A DNA stretch of 51,813 nucleotides from JBMNOI01 sp050942995 (lineage in GTDB: Bacteria; Chloroflexota; Anaerolineae; UBA1429). The position numbers and the translations under genes were made by a program. Where the stretch lies: positions 1 through 51,813 of the forward strand of contig JBMNOI010000005.1 in NCBI GenBank assembly GCA_050942995.1, in the 5' to 3' direction. Numbering within the stretch: position 1 is the stretch's first letter; each line of letters begins with the position of its first letter. Under the pieces are notes generated by a model. It was given only the letters and a program-made list of their open reading frames with translations, did no database searches and was not told where the DNA came from. Positions 36,398-48,811 of the stretch are shown piece by piece.

Positions 36398-37801
36398 ATG
36401 AGCTCGAAATACGAGCAAGGGCTGCCGCAACATATCCATATGGTGGGCATCGGGGGGATCGGCCTGTCGGCTATCGCTCGGGTGCTTTCGGCCTGGGGGC
36501 ACGAGGTGACGGGCTCTGATCTGGTCGCCTCTGCTGCGACCCGTGCGCTGAATGATCTGGGAATTCGCACCTATGTCGGGCATGCGGCAAAACAGGTAAA
36601 GGGCGCCGGGATGGTCGTCATCTCTTCGGCAGTGCCCGAGAACAATCCGGAGATACAGGCGGCTCGAGAGTGGGGTATCCCTGTGGTCAAGCGGCAAGAC
36701 CTGTTGGGCCGCATGATGGCCGGGCGGCGCGGAGTTGCCGTGGCCGGAACCCACGGCAAGACGACCACATCGGCCATGATCGCCCACATGCTGGAACAGG
36801 CCATGCTGTCGCCGACTTTTATCGTGGGCGGCATCGTGGGCGGGCTGAACACCAACGCCCGCGCAGGCAACGGGGCGCACTTTGTGATCGAGGCCGATGA
36901 ATATGACCGTATGTTCCATGGGCTGAATCCGCAGATTGCGGTTGTCACCAATGTCGAGATGGATCATCCCGATTGCTATCGCGACATCGACGATATGCGC
37001 GAGGCCTATGCCGAGTTTCTAGATCGGGTGCCTGCCGACGGGTATATTGTGGCCTGTTCTGACAGCCCTCATCTGGTGGGCCTACTTTCAGGGCGTGCAC
37101 CGCGGGTGGTGACCTACGGCACCGGAGAGGGGGCTGCCTTTCGCGTGAGTGGTGTGCGCGCCAATGCACGAGGCGGCATCGATTTCAACATCACGACGGC
37201 GGCGGGGCCCTGGGGCGGCTATTCGCTCTCGGTTCCCGGCGTGCACAACGCACTCAATGCGACGGCGGCGTTGATCTCAGCCGAGTTGTGCGGGCTGGAT
37301 CGCTTTCTGGCATCGCGGCACCTGAGGGTTTATGGTGGCGTGCTGCGACGATTCGAGCTCAAGGGAGAGCGTTCGGGCGTTACGGTGGTGGATGATTACG
37401 CCCACCATCCGACAGAGGTGCGCGCAACGCTGGCGGCAGCGCGCCAGCGCTATCCAGAGCGGCGCATCTGGGCAGTATTTCAGCCCCATACCTATAGCCG
37501 TGCCAGCGCCCTGTTGGGCGATCTGGCGACCTGCTTTGAAGGGGCGGATCGGGTATTGGTAACAGATATCTATGCGGCACGGTCGCGCGAGAGTGCCACC
37601 ATTCGCGCCGAAGACATTGTGGCAGCAGTGAATCACAACGACGCACGCTATATCGGCGGGATCGACGACGCAGTGCGATGCCTTTTGGACGAGATGCGGG
37701 CGGGAGACGTGCTGCTTACTTTGGGAGCGGGAGATGGCTACCTTATCGGTGAACGAGTGCTTGCAGGGCTTGCGGAGCGAGGAAATGACGGCAGGGCTTG
37801 A
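36398..37801 (+). CDS. murC: UDP-N-acetylmuramate:L-alanine ligase MurC
   Basis: 467 residues. First amino-acid-adding ligase of peptidoglycan precursor synthesis. The N-terminal Rossmann motif HMVGIGGIGLSAIARVL, the ATP loop AGTHGKTTTSAMIAHML (about 115-131), EADEYDRMF, NVEMDHPDCY, and VVDDYAHHPTEVRATL are typical of MurC. GGAG stands 9 nt upstream. The end overlaps the murB start. Confidence 0.97.
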   Translation: MSSKYEQGLPQHIHMVGIGGIGLSAIARVLSAWGHEVTGSDLVASAATRALNDLGIRTYVGHAAKQVKGAGMVVISSAVPENNPEIQAAREWGIPVVKRQDLLGRMMAGRRGVAVAGTHGKTTTSAMIAHMLEQAMLSPTFIVGGIVGGLNTNARAGNGAHFVIEADEYDRMFHGLNPQIAVVTNVEMDHPDCYRDIDDMREAYAEFLDRVPADGYIVACSDSPHLVGLLSGRAPRVVTYGTGEGAAFRVSGVRANARGGIDFNITTAAGPWGGYSLSVPGVHNALNATAALISAELCGLDRFLASRHLRVYGGVLRRFELKGERSGVTVVDDYAHHPTEVRATLAAARQRYPERRIWAVFQPHTYSRASALLGDLATCFEGADRVLVTDIYAARSRESATIRAEDIVAAVNHNDARYIGGIDDAVRCLLDEMRAGDVLLTLGAGDGYLIGERVLAGLAERGNDGRA

Positions 37802-38750
37802 GCGCTTGACGAGGGCGCTGTATGAGCGTGGATATGAGCAGCGTCTGCGGGTAAACGAGCCGCTGGCGCGATATACCTCTTTTGCGATTGGCGGGCCGGC
37901 GGATCTGTTGATCGTGGCGAATCGTCTGGAGGAGCTCCAGGAGCTGATCAATCTCGCCGCCGCCAAGGATGTGCCCGTTACGATGCTGGGCAGCGGCACG
38001 AACGTGCTGGTAGCGGATGCCGGCATTCGGGGGTTGGTGGTGATCAACAATTGTCAGGCTCATACAATAAACGATGCCGGTATGCTGACGGCCCAATCCG
38101 GATGTCTGTTGCGAGAGCTGGCCCGCTGGACGGTAGAGCAGTCGTGGAAGGGGCTCGAGTGGGCCGTGGGCGTGCCGGGCACTCTGGGCGGTGCGGTGGT
38201 GGGTAATGCCGGGGCTTATGGCGGCAGCATGTCCGACATTGTACGACGGGTCAAGCTGCTACGCCCGGACGGCTCGGTCGCATGGTCCGACGCCTCGGTG
38301 ATGGAGTATGCCTATCGCACCAGCGCGCTCAAGCGCCAGCCGCATAACGGACGCCGTGCGATGGTGCTGGAGGTTGATATGCAGCTCAGCCCGGGAGATC
38401 CGCAGGAGCTGCGGGCGGTGGTCGAGCGTATCACCGAGCAGCGCCAGATGCGCACGCCGGAGGGATGCTGCGCGGGAAGTATTTTCAAGCGCACCATGCA
38501 ATATCCGGCCGGTTTTCTTATCGAGCAGGCCGGGCTCAAAGGCTATCGCGTGGGCGGGGCCGAAGTTTCACCCAAGCACGCCAATTTTTTGATGAACACC
38601 GATGGCGCCACGGCGGCGGACGTCAAGGCGCTGATCGAGCATATACAGGCCCGGGTACTGGAGGCTTTCGGTCAGTTGCTCGAGCCCGAGATCGAGTTTG
38701 TCGGCGAGTGGCCTGCCGAAGATCGGGGCTGTGAGTCTGCTGCGTGTTGA
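37785..38750 (+). CDS. murB: UDP-N-acetylenolpyruvoylglucosamine reductase MurB
   Basis: 321 residues from the ATG at 37785, with GGAG 7 nt upstream; the frame opens 17 codons earlier. FAD- and NADPH-dependent reduction of UDP-GlcNAc-enolpyruvate to UDP-MurNAc. Visible: YTSFAIGGPADLL, MLGSGTNVLVADAGIRGLVV, GLEWAVGVPGTLGGAVVGNAGAYGG, YAYRTSALK, GCCAGSIFKR and VSPKHANFL, with the final catalytic Glu expected in LEPEIEFVGEW. The start overlaps murC by 17 nt. Confidence 0.96.
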   Translation: MTAGLERLTRALYERGYEQRLRVNEPLARYTSFAIGGPADLLIVANRLEELQELINLAAAKDVPVTMLGSGTNVLVADAGIRGLVVINNCQAHTINDAGMLTAQSGCLLRELARWTVEQSWKGLEWAVGVPGTLGGAVVGNAGAYGGSMSDIVRRVKLLRPDGSVAWSDASVMEYAYRTSALKRQPHNGRRAMVLEVDMQLSPGDPQELRAVVERITEQRQMRTPEGCCAGSIFKRTMQYPAGFLIEQAGLKGYRVGGAEVSPKHANFLMNTDGATAADVKALIEHIQARVLEAFGQLLEPEIEFVGEWPAEDRGCESAAC

Positions 38751-38781
38751 TTATCACGGGCGAACGAAACGGGGTTGACCC

Positions 38782-39927
38782 ATGACGGATAAAATACGTG
38801 TGGCCGTTCTGTTTGGAGGGCGCTCGAGCGAGCACGAAGTGTCGCTGGCCTCGGCGCGCTCGGTCATGGCAGCATTGGATAAAACGAAATACGAGATTCG
38901 GCCGATAGGCATTACCAAAGCCGGACGCTGGCTTACGACCGGCGATCCTATGGAGGCGCTGGCCTCCGGCGATCCTGAGGCCTATCTGGCGGCAGAGGGA
39001 TCCTCGGCGACAGAGGCGAATCCTGCGTCGGCGACGGATGTGCCGGCCACCATCGGCGGGCGAGATTTGCTGCCCGGTGGTGGATCGCGGGTGCGCTTCC
39101 CTGAAGTGGATGTCGTATTCCCGGTGTTGCACGGGCCATATGGCGAGGACGGCACCGTGCAGGGATTGCTGGAACTCGCCGACCTGCCCTACGTGGGCGC
39201 CGGTGTGCTGGGCTCGGTGTTGGGCATGGACAAGCTGGCCACAAAGCTGGTGTTGATCGCTCAGGGACTTCCGGTGGTGGATTACGAGGGGGTGCTGCGC
39301 CGGGAGTGGCAGAGCCGGCCGGATGAGATCATCGCCCGTATCGAGGGCCGCTTCGAGTACCCGGTGTTTATCAAGCCGGCCAACCTGGGGTCCAGCGTCG
39401 GCGTATCCAAGGCGCACGATCGGGATGAACTGCGCTACGGACTCGATCTGGCCGGGCGCTACGATCGCAAGATTCTGGTCGAGAGGGCCATTAACGGCCG
39501 CGAGATCGAATGTTCGGTGCTGGGTAACGATGACCCCATCGCCTCGATACCGGGCGAGGTGGTGCCCTGCAACGAGTTTTACGATTATCGGGCCAAATAT
39601 ATCGACGGCGATTCAGCGCTGTATATTCCGGCGGACCTGTCGGAAGAGACCACTCGGCAGATACAGGATCTGGCCGTGCGGGCCTTCAAAGCCATCGATG
39701 CCGCGGGCATGGCTCGGGTCGATTTCTTTGTGTGTCGGGATACCGGCAAGGTATATATCAACGAGCTGAACACCATCCCGGGGTTCACTCAGATCAGCAT
39801 GTATACCAAGCTTTGGGAGGCCAGCGGTATCCCCTATTCCGAGTTGCTGGACCGGCTCATTGCGCTGGCCATGGAGCGTTACGAGGAAAAGCGCGCGTCG
39901 GAAACCGCGTATCATTTCGATCACTGA
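38782..39927 (+). CDS. ddl: D-alanine:D-alanine ligase
   Basis: 381 residues. An ATP-grasp enzyme that makes the D-Ala-D-Ala dipeptide used by MurF. LFGGRSSEHEVSLASARS, HGPYGEDGTVQGLLELADLPYVG, MDKLATK, IKPANLGSSVGVSKA, YDYRAKYIDGDS and NELNTIPGFT are typical. A segment of about 40 residues rich in Ala, Gly and Ser (about 55-95) lengthens the N-terminal domain. The motif pattern is that of a D-Ala-D-Ala ligase, not a D-lactate ligase. Confidence 0.96.
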   Translation: MTDKIRVAVLFGGRSSEHEVSLASARSVMAALDKTKYEIRPIGITKAGRWLTTGDPMEALASGDPEAYLAAEGSSATEANPASATDVPATIGGRDLLPGGGSRVRFPEVDVVFPVLHGPYGEDGTVQGLLELADLPYVGAGVLGSVLGMDKLATKLVLIAQGLPVVDYEGVLRREWQSRPDEIIARIEGRFEYPVFIKPANLGSSVGVSKAHDRDELRYGLDLAGRYDRKILVERAINGREIECSVLGNDDPIASIPGEVVPCNEFYDYRAKYIDGDSALYIPADLSEETTRQIQDLAVRAFKAIDAAGMARVDFFVCRDTGKVYINELNTIPGFTQISMYTKLWEASGIPYSELLDRLIALAMERYEEKRASETAYHFDH

Positions 39928-39939
39928 TAACGGACGAGG

Positions 39940-40794
39940 ATGACGAAGAGGCGAGCAAAGAGGCAATTCGATAAAAGGTCGCGAGGTAACGCCGGAACGC
40001 GCGGTGTGCCACCCACCGGAAAGCGCTCCAGGACGCGGCTGGGGCACTATAACAGCACCGTGTCTGCCGGCGATATGGTGGTCAAGCCGGGGCGCCCCAC
40101 CGGCCTGGTTGTGGCGCACCTGATAGCGGTGGTGCTTTTCGTCGGCAGCCTCTGGGTGCTCTATAGCCTGTTCAGTAACCCTCGTTTTCAGGTGCTCGAC
40201 GTGGCGGTGCAGGGGAACCGGCTCATCGAGGAGGCCGAGATCCGCGAGGCCGCCGGCATAGAGGGGAGCAGCATCTTTCGCGTGCGCCCCGATGCGGTCG
40301 CCGAGAGGCTCACGCAGACCTTTGGCTGCATCGATCGGGTGGCGGTGACGACCCGTCTGCCCAATCATGTGTCTATCGTCGTGCACGAGCTCGAGGATAC
40401 CGTCGTATGGGAGAGTGGCGGCACGTATTGGTGGTTAGACGCCGACGGGCGTGTGCTGGGCACGCTGGATGATCCGCGCGACCTGGTGGTCGTTCGCGAC
40501 GTGGCGGGGTTCGAGAGCGAGCCGGAGGATCAGATCATCGGCCCCCCCTGGCAGTTGTTGCGCGATATGACCCACGCACTGCCCGACGTGCGGGCATACG
40601 ACTATACCCGTGAGGAGGGGTTGATTCTCTACGTAACGGACGGCATGTGGCCGGTATATTTGGGACACGATGGAAAGGCTCAAGACAAGGTCGCGCTCAT
40701 GGGCGCCCTGGTCGACCGCCTGACTCAGCAAGGGCTTGACGTGCAGTACATCGATATGCGCAACGAGCGGCGAGCAGCATACAAACAGCGTTAA
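39940..40794 (+). CDS. ftsQ: Cell division protein FtsQ/DivIB
   Basis: 284 residues. A basic, Arg-rich cytoplasmic tail of about 50 residues is followed by one membrane span (about 56-78, VVAHLIAVVLFVGSLWVLYSLF) and a POTRA domain (FQVLDVAVQGNRLIEEAEIREAAGI, about 82-106) and an FtsQ beta domain (YWWLDADGRVLGT). It scaffolds the divisome. Position between ddl and ftsA is the classic one. The stop lies 20 nt before ftsA. Confidence 0.93.
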   Translation: MTKRRAKRQFDKRSRGNAGTRGVPPTGKRSRTRLGHYNSTVSAGDMVVKPGRPTGLVVAHLIAVVLFVGSLWVLYSLFSNPRFQVLDVAVQGNRLIEEAEIREAAGIEGSSIFRVRPDAVAERLTQTFGCIDRVAVTTRLPNHVSIVVHELEDTVVWESGGTYWWLDADGRVLGTLDDPRDLVVVRDVAGFESEPEDQIIGPPWQLLRDMTHALPDVRAYDYTREEGLILYVTDGMWPVYLGHDGKAQDKVALMGALVDRLTQQGLDVQYIDMRNERRAAYKQR

Positions 40795-40814
40795 GGGCGA
40801 GGAAGGTACCGGCG

Positions 40815-42050
40815 GTGGATCGAATCATTGTAGGAATCGATGTAGGGACGACCAAGATCTGCACCCTCGTCGGGCAGGTAGACGACCATGGGGGGCTGCG
40901 TGTCATCGGCGTGGGCGTGGTGCCCGCCCGAGGGGTGCGTAAGGGGGTGATCACCGACATCGAAGAGGCCGCCCAGGCCATCGGTGAAGCAGTGAACAAG
41001 GCCGAACGTGTCTCGGGGCATACAATCTCGGAGGCATACGTATCCGTCGGCGGCGGCCACATCTCGTCGCAGAACAGTCGTGGTATCGTCGCCATCGGCA
41101 AGGGAGACCGTCCGGTGGATCGGGATGACATCGAGCGGGCTATGGAGTCGGCCCAGGCCGTGGCCGTACCGCACAACCGCCGCATCATTCACTCGATCCC
41201 CCGCGAGTTTATCATCGATGGGCAGGATGGCATCAAGAACCCGTTGGGGCTGATGGGCTTTCGCCTGGAGGTAGAGGCTCATATCGTCACCGGCGCCATG
41301 ACATCGATTCAGAACCTGTTGCAGTGCATGGAGCGCAACGGCATCGAGGTTCTCGACCTGGTTCTTCAGCCTCTGGCCTCGGCCGAGGCGGTGCTCACCG
41401 AAGAAGAGAAGAACATGGGTGTGGCTCTGGTGGATATGGGGGGCGGAACCACCGATACGGCCATCTATGTTGAGGGAAGTGTGTGGGACACGCTGGTCTT
41501 TGCCGTCGGCGGCAATCACATCACAACAGACATCGCGATGGGATTGCGCACACCGTTTGCCACCGCAGAGGACATCAAGATTCGCTACGCTCACGCCAAT
41601 CCGGGCGCGGTGGAGCCCAGCGAGGTCATCGAGATCACGACGTTCGGTGAGGATAACCTTCGCACCATCTCTCGGCAGGAGCTGTGCAAGATTGTGGCGC
41701 TCCGCACCGACGAGATGTTCGATCTGATTCATCGAGAGATCAAGAGATCGGGCTTTGACAGCCTGTTGCCGGCCGGTGTGGTCATCACCGGGGGGACGGC
41801 CGGGCTGAGGGGGATTCGGGAGCTTGTGGCACACAAATTCCAGGCCCCCGTGCGAATTGGTATGCCGCGCAGGCTGCAGGGGCTTACCGAGGCCATCAGC
41901 AGCCCGGCGTATGCCACCGGTGTCGGCTTGTTACTGTGGGGGATGAAGGAGGAAGCGGCTGCCGTCGAGAGCGGACCCAGGTCGATGGGGAATGGATTAT
42001 GGCATCAACGTTTGCTGGAATGGCTCAAAGTGTTCCTGCCCAGAGGATGA
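40815..42050 (+). CDS. ftsA: Cell division protein FtsA
   Basis: 411 residues from a GTG. An actin-fold ATPase that tethers FtsZ to the membrane. IVGIDVGTTKICTLVG (phosphate 1), the 1C domain segment ISEAYVSVGGGHISSQNSRG, LVDMGGGTTDTAIYVEG (phosphate 2) and VITGGTAGLRGI (adenosine site) are visible. The C terminus ends in the amphipathic stretch LWHQRLLEWLKVFLPRG, the expected membrane-targeting helix. Confidence 0.96.
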   Translation: MDRIIVGIDVGTTKICTLVGQVDDHGGLRVIGVGVVPARGVRKGVITDIEEAAQAIGEAVNKAERVSGHTISEAYVSVGGGHISSQNSRGIVAIGKGDRPVDRDDIERAMESAQAVAVPHNRRIIHSIPREFIIDGQDGIKNPLGLMGFRLEVEAHIVTGAMTSIQNLLQCMERNGIEVLDLVLQPLASAEAVLTEEEKNMGVALVDMGGGTTDTAIYVEGSVWDTLVFAVGGNHITTDIAMGLRTPFATAEDIKIRYAHANPGAVEPSEVIEITTFGEDNLRTISRQELCKIVALRTDEMFDLIHREIKRSGFDSLLPAGVVITGGTAGLRGIRELVAHKFQAPVRIGMPRRLQGLTEAISSPAYATGVGLLLWGMKEEAAAVESGPRSMGNGLWHQRLLEWLKVFLPRG

Positions 42051-42066
42051 TGCAAGAGGAGGCTCG

Positions 42067-43155
42067 ATGATGGATGATTTCACAGGACTCGGCAACTGCG
42101 CACAGATCAAAGTCGTTGGTGTGGGCGGCGGCGGCTCGAATGCGGTCGATCGGATGATTGAAGTGGGCGTACAGGGAGTTGAATTTATCACGCTCAACAC
42201 CGATGCACAAGCCCTGGGCAAGTCTAGCGCGCCGATCAGGATGCGAATCGGGGACAAGGTGACCCGTGGTCTGGGGTGTGGGGGAGACCCGACCTATGGC
42301 TCCAGATCGGCCTCCGAATCGGCAGAAGAGATCACCGAGGTACTGCGCGGTGCCGATATGGTGTTCGTCACCGCCGGAATGGGAGGCGGCACCGGTACCG
42401 GCGGCGCTCCGACGGTGGCCCAGATTGCGCGCAAGCTGGGGGCGCTTACGGTGGCCGTGGTGACCAAGCCGTTCGGCTTTGAGGGCTCGCGCCGTATGCG
42501 CGTTGCTCTGGAGGGCATCGAAGCGCTGCGAGAGAGTGTCGATACCATGATCGTGATTCCCAACGATCGCCTTTTGCAGGTAGTCGATCCCAAAGCCTCG
42601 ATGCGTGAGGCGTTTCTGGCGGCCGACGATCTGCTGCGCCAGGGCATTCAGGGAATCTCGGACCTGATCACCGGCACCGGCCTGGTGAATGTGGACTTTA
42701 ACGATGTGCGGACCATCATGGGGAATGGTGGCTCGGCGCTGATGTCTATCGGTCGCGGCCAGGGCGAAAACCGCGCCGTCGACGCGGCCATGCAGGCCGT
42801 GAACAGCCACCTGTTGGATATTTCCATCGATGGCGCCAAGGGCGTGCTGTTCAACATCAAGGGCAGCGATGATATGACGCTGTTCGAGGTGAACGAGGCC
42901 GCCGAAATCATCCGGCAGATGGTGGATCCAGAGGCCAACATCATCTTTGGTGCGGCTATCGAGGACTCGCTGGCCGATGAACTGCAAATCACTGTCATTG
43001 CGACGGGGTTTGACGGTACTGCCCGATCCAGCACACAGCAGCGCCCGACGAACAATGAGGCCAAGCAACAGGGCAAGACCATCGAGTTCCCGCTCAAGCA
43101 TTTCGATCGGGACGATCTGGATATTCCCTCGTTCTTGCGCCGTAGCTCATCCTGA
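42067..43155 (+). CDS. ftsZ: Cell division protein FtsZ
   Basis: 362 residues from the ATG at 42067 (or 42070) behind AGGAGG; the frame opens 25 codons earlier within ftsA. A tubulin-like GTPase that forms the Z-ring. The N-terminal GVGGGGSNAVDRM, NTDAQAL, the tubulin signature GMGGGTGTGGAP (about 105), and NVDFNDVRTIM are present. A short variable linker leads to the conserved C-terminal peptide DLDIPSFLRR, which binds FtsA and other partners. Confidence 0.98.
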   Translation: MMDDFTGLGNCAQIKVVGVGGGGSNAVDRMIEVGVQGVEFITLNTDAQALGKSSAPIRMRIGDKVTRGLGCGGDPTYGSRSASESAEEITEVLRGADMVFVTAGMGGGTGTGGAPTVAQIARKLGALTVAVVTKPFGFEGSRRMRVALEGIEALRESVDTMIVIPNDRLLQVVDPKASMREAFLAADDLLRQGIQGISDLITGTGLVNVDFNDVRTIMGNGGSALMSIGRGQGENRAVDAAMQAVNSHLLDISIDGAKGVLFNIKGSDDMTLFEVNEAAEIIRQMVDPEANIIFGAAIEDSLADELQITVIATGFDGTARSSTQQRPTNNEAKQQGKTIEFPLKHFDRDDLDIPSFLRRSSS

Positions 43156-43171
43156 CGAGGTGTAATCCGGT

Positions 43172-43633
43172 ATGAAGTGCCCATTCTGCGGAGCGACCGA
43201 CTCGCGCGTGATAGATACGCGGGAAGTGGGGAATGGTATCCGTCGACGAAGAGAATGTCAGGCCTGTCAGCAGCGCTATACTACCTACGAGCAGGTGGCC
43301 AAGGTGCACCTGTTAGTGGTCAAACAAGATGGGCGCCGTGAGGTGTTTGACCGGCAAAAGCTGCTGGACGGTATCTGGAAGGCCTGTGCAAAGCGCCCCA
43401 TCACGAGCGAAACCATCGAGACGATGGTGTCGCAGATCGAGTCCAAGCTATACGGGTTGGGCCAGTCTGAAGTGCCGAGCCGCACGATTGGCGAGTTGGT
43501 GATGGATCACCTGCGCGAAATCGATGGGGTGGCGTATGTGCGGTTTGCCTCGGTATACCGCTCGTTTGCCGACCTGGAGACTTTGCAGCGTGAGGTGGAC
43601 GAAATGATCAAGCGAGGCGCCTCTACGAACTAG
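43172..43633 (+). CDS. nrdR: Transcriptional repressor NrdR
   Basis: 153 residues, normal length. NrdR represses ribonucleotide reductase genes in response to ATP/dATP. An N-terminal zinc ribbon (CPFCG and CQACQQRYTTYE) is followed by an ATP-cone domain (VVKQDGRREVFDRQKLLDGIWKACAKRPI). GAGGTG is 9 nt upstream. It is the last gene of the dcw transcript, after ftsZ, and is followed by a terminator. I saw no NrdR box in the window. Confidence 0.97.
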   Translation: MKCPFCGATDSRVIDTREVGNGIRRRRECQACQQRYTTYEQVAKVHLLVVKQDGRREVFDRQKLLDGIWKACAKRPITSETIETMVSQIESKLYGLGQSEVPSRTIGELVMDHLREIDGVAYVRFASVYRSFADLETLQREVDEMIKRGASTN

Positions 43634-43716
43634 ATCGTTCGCGTTCTGGTTGCGGGTAGGGGCGCCGCGCCTGTGTGGCGTGGCAAGAGACCGGCAAGGG
43701 CTCATCGACATGTCGG

Positions 43717-43759
43717 GCGCCAGGGCAGCCCATGTGGCTCTGGCGCTTTAGTTTTCTCA
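43717..43759 (+). terminator. Intrinsic terminator of the dcw-nrdR operon
   Basis: A 10-bp stem, GCGCCAGGGC pairing with GCTCTGGCGC with one G-U pair (43717-43726 with 43737-43746), is followed by TTTAGTTTTCT. It lies 84 nt past the nrdR stop. Confidence 0.85.
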
Positions 43760-43823
43760 AGGGGATGCCGGGTGATGGGGAAGATGCGCTCTACTCGCCG
43801 AACTCTTGTATTCGTCGGGTGAT

Positions 43824-43851
43824 TTGACACGGGTAAATAACGTGGTATAAT
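43824..43851 (+). promoter_or_regulatory. Sigma-70-type promoter for rpoB
   Basis: TTGACA (43824-43829), 16-nt spacer, TATAAT (43846-43851). Transcription is expected near 43858, leaving a leader of about 305 nt before the rpoB ATG. Confidence 0.9.
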
Positions 43852-43857
43852 GGCATG

Positions 43858-44162
43858 CTGCTAATGTGTCAATTCGCCCGGGGCAGTATACTATCTCACT
43901 GGGCCTCACTCCTCAATTTGTATATGTAACGTGTTCGGGGGAGACCAACCTCTAATTCGATCCCTTGGCGAGAGAGCGGCAGCCGAAAGAATGTCTTGAG
44001 GCGTGGCCGCTCGTTGATGTTCTGTAGGGCGTTAGCCGTCAGTCCACCAACGCGATCTCGACAATTCCACCATCCACCGGTACCGTATGCGTGCTTGCGG
44101 ATTGAGTGACTGTTTGTGTCGTCTCGGGTTTGATGCGTCTTTATAAAGGAGATGAATATCTC
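43858..44162 (+). other. Long 5' leader of rpoB
   Basis: About 305 nt between the promoter and the start codon, with no convincing gene on either strand. One long-range pairing is visible: GAGCGGC (43974-43980) with GCCGCTC (44006-44012). A strong AAAGGAG sits near 44146-44152. The length allows for leader control of rpoB, but I cannot match it to a known ribosomal or riboswitch leader. Confidence 0.45.
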
Positions 44163-48086
<3,924 letters not shown>

Positions 48087-48127
48087 ACATAGACGCGACC
48101 TCTTCGAGTGCGCGTTATATCGTTGAC

Positions 48128-48164
48128 AACACGCTTCGGCGCACGATTTGCGCCGAAGCGTGTT
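48128..48164 (+). other. Strong hairpin after rpoB without a U tract
   Basis: A perfect 15-bp stem (48128-48142 with 48150-48164, loop ACGATTT) begins about 40 nt past the rpoB stop. TATGTGC follows, not a T run. It could protect the rpoB mRNA 3' end or act with a termination factor. Confidence 0.7.
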
Positions 48165-48225
48165 ATGTGCACGAATATCGGGCCCGCCGCAAATGGGCGG
48201 AGGCAAACGGTTTTGTGCAGGGTCT

Positions 48226-48254
48226 TTGACAAGCTTTGAGGTCGATGATATAAT
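48226..48254 (+). promoter_or_regulatory. Perfect consensus promoter for rpsL-rpsG-fusA
   Basis: TTGACA (48226-48231), 17-nt spacer, TATAAT (48249-48254), both hexamers fully consensus. It lies between the rpoB hairpin and rpsL, so the str genes have their own strong start site. Confidence 0.94.
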
Positions 48255-48305
48255 CATATTTCGCGAGTCAAGATAAGGCTCACATAACCTGTAAGGAGGG
48301 AAATT

Positions 48306-48725
48306 TTGCCAACTGTTAACCAGCTAATACGCAATAAGCGCAAATCAAGCAAGAAAAAGTCTAAATCACCGGCGCTGAGCTTTTCGTATAACTCGCTCAA
48401 GGGCCGGATGACTCAATCCCAGCAAGGGTCTCCCCAGCGTCGTGGCGTATGCACGCAGGTGCGTACAATGACGCCCAAGAAGCCGAATTCGGCTCTGCGC
48501 AAGATCGCCAGAGTGCGGCTTTCGAACGGCATCGAAGTCACCGCTTATATTCCCGGCGAAGGGCACAACCTGCAGGAGCACTCGGTGGTGTTGGTGCAGG
48601 GAGGTCGTGTGCGGGATCTGCCCGGTGTTCGCTATCACATCGTGAGGGGCGCGCTTGACGCAGCCGGCGTCGAGGGGCGCGGCCGTGGCCGTTCCCAGTA
48701 TGGAACCAAGCGACCCAGGAGCTAA
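48306..48725 (+). CDS. rpsL: 30S ribosomal protein S12
   Basis: 139 residues from a TTG start with AAGGAGGG 6 nt upstream. S12 lies at the decoding centre. VNQLIRNKRK, RGVCTQVRT, PKKPNSALRK (Lys58/59, equivalent to E. coli Lys42/43) and EGHNLQEHSVVLVQGGRV, DLPGVRYH are visible. It is about 15 residues longer than the E. coli protein because of an insertion SFSYNSLKGRMTQSQQG before RGVCT, a form I recall from Chloroflexota. Arg103 stands where E. coli has Lys87 in the GGRVKDLPG loop. Confidence 0.98.
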   Translation: MPTVNQLIRNKRKSSKKKSKSPALSFSYNSLKGRMTQSQQGSPQRRGVCTQVRTMTPKKPNSALRKIARVRLSNGIEVTAYIPGEGHNLQEHSVVLVQGGRVRDLPGVRYHIVRGALDAAGVEGRGRGRSQYGTKRPRS

Positions 48726-48811
48726 TGCGGCGCGTTGGACGGAGGGGTTTCCGGTCGAGCCCGTTTGGTGAGGCTCGTGCGACGCAAGCTCTGTGATTGG
48801 AGGAGGCAAGT

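Noticed and set aside
43858..44162. L10-type ribosomal leader or a riboswitch before rpoB
   Set aside because: No rplJL genes are present and I could not trace the conserved fold; only one modest long-range stem is visible.
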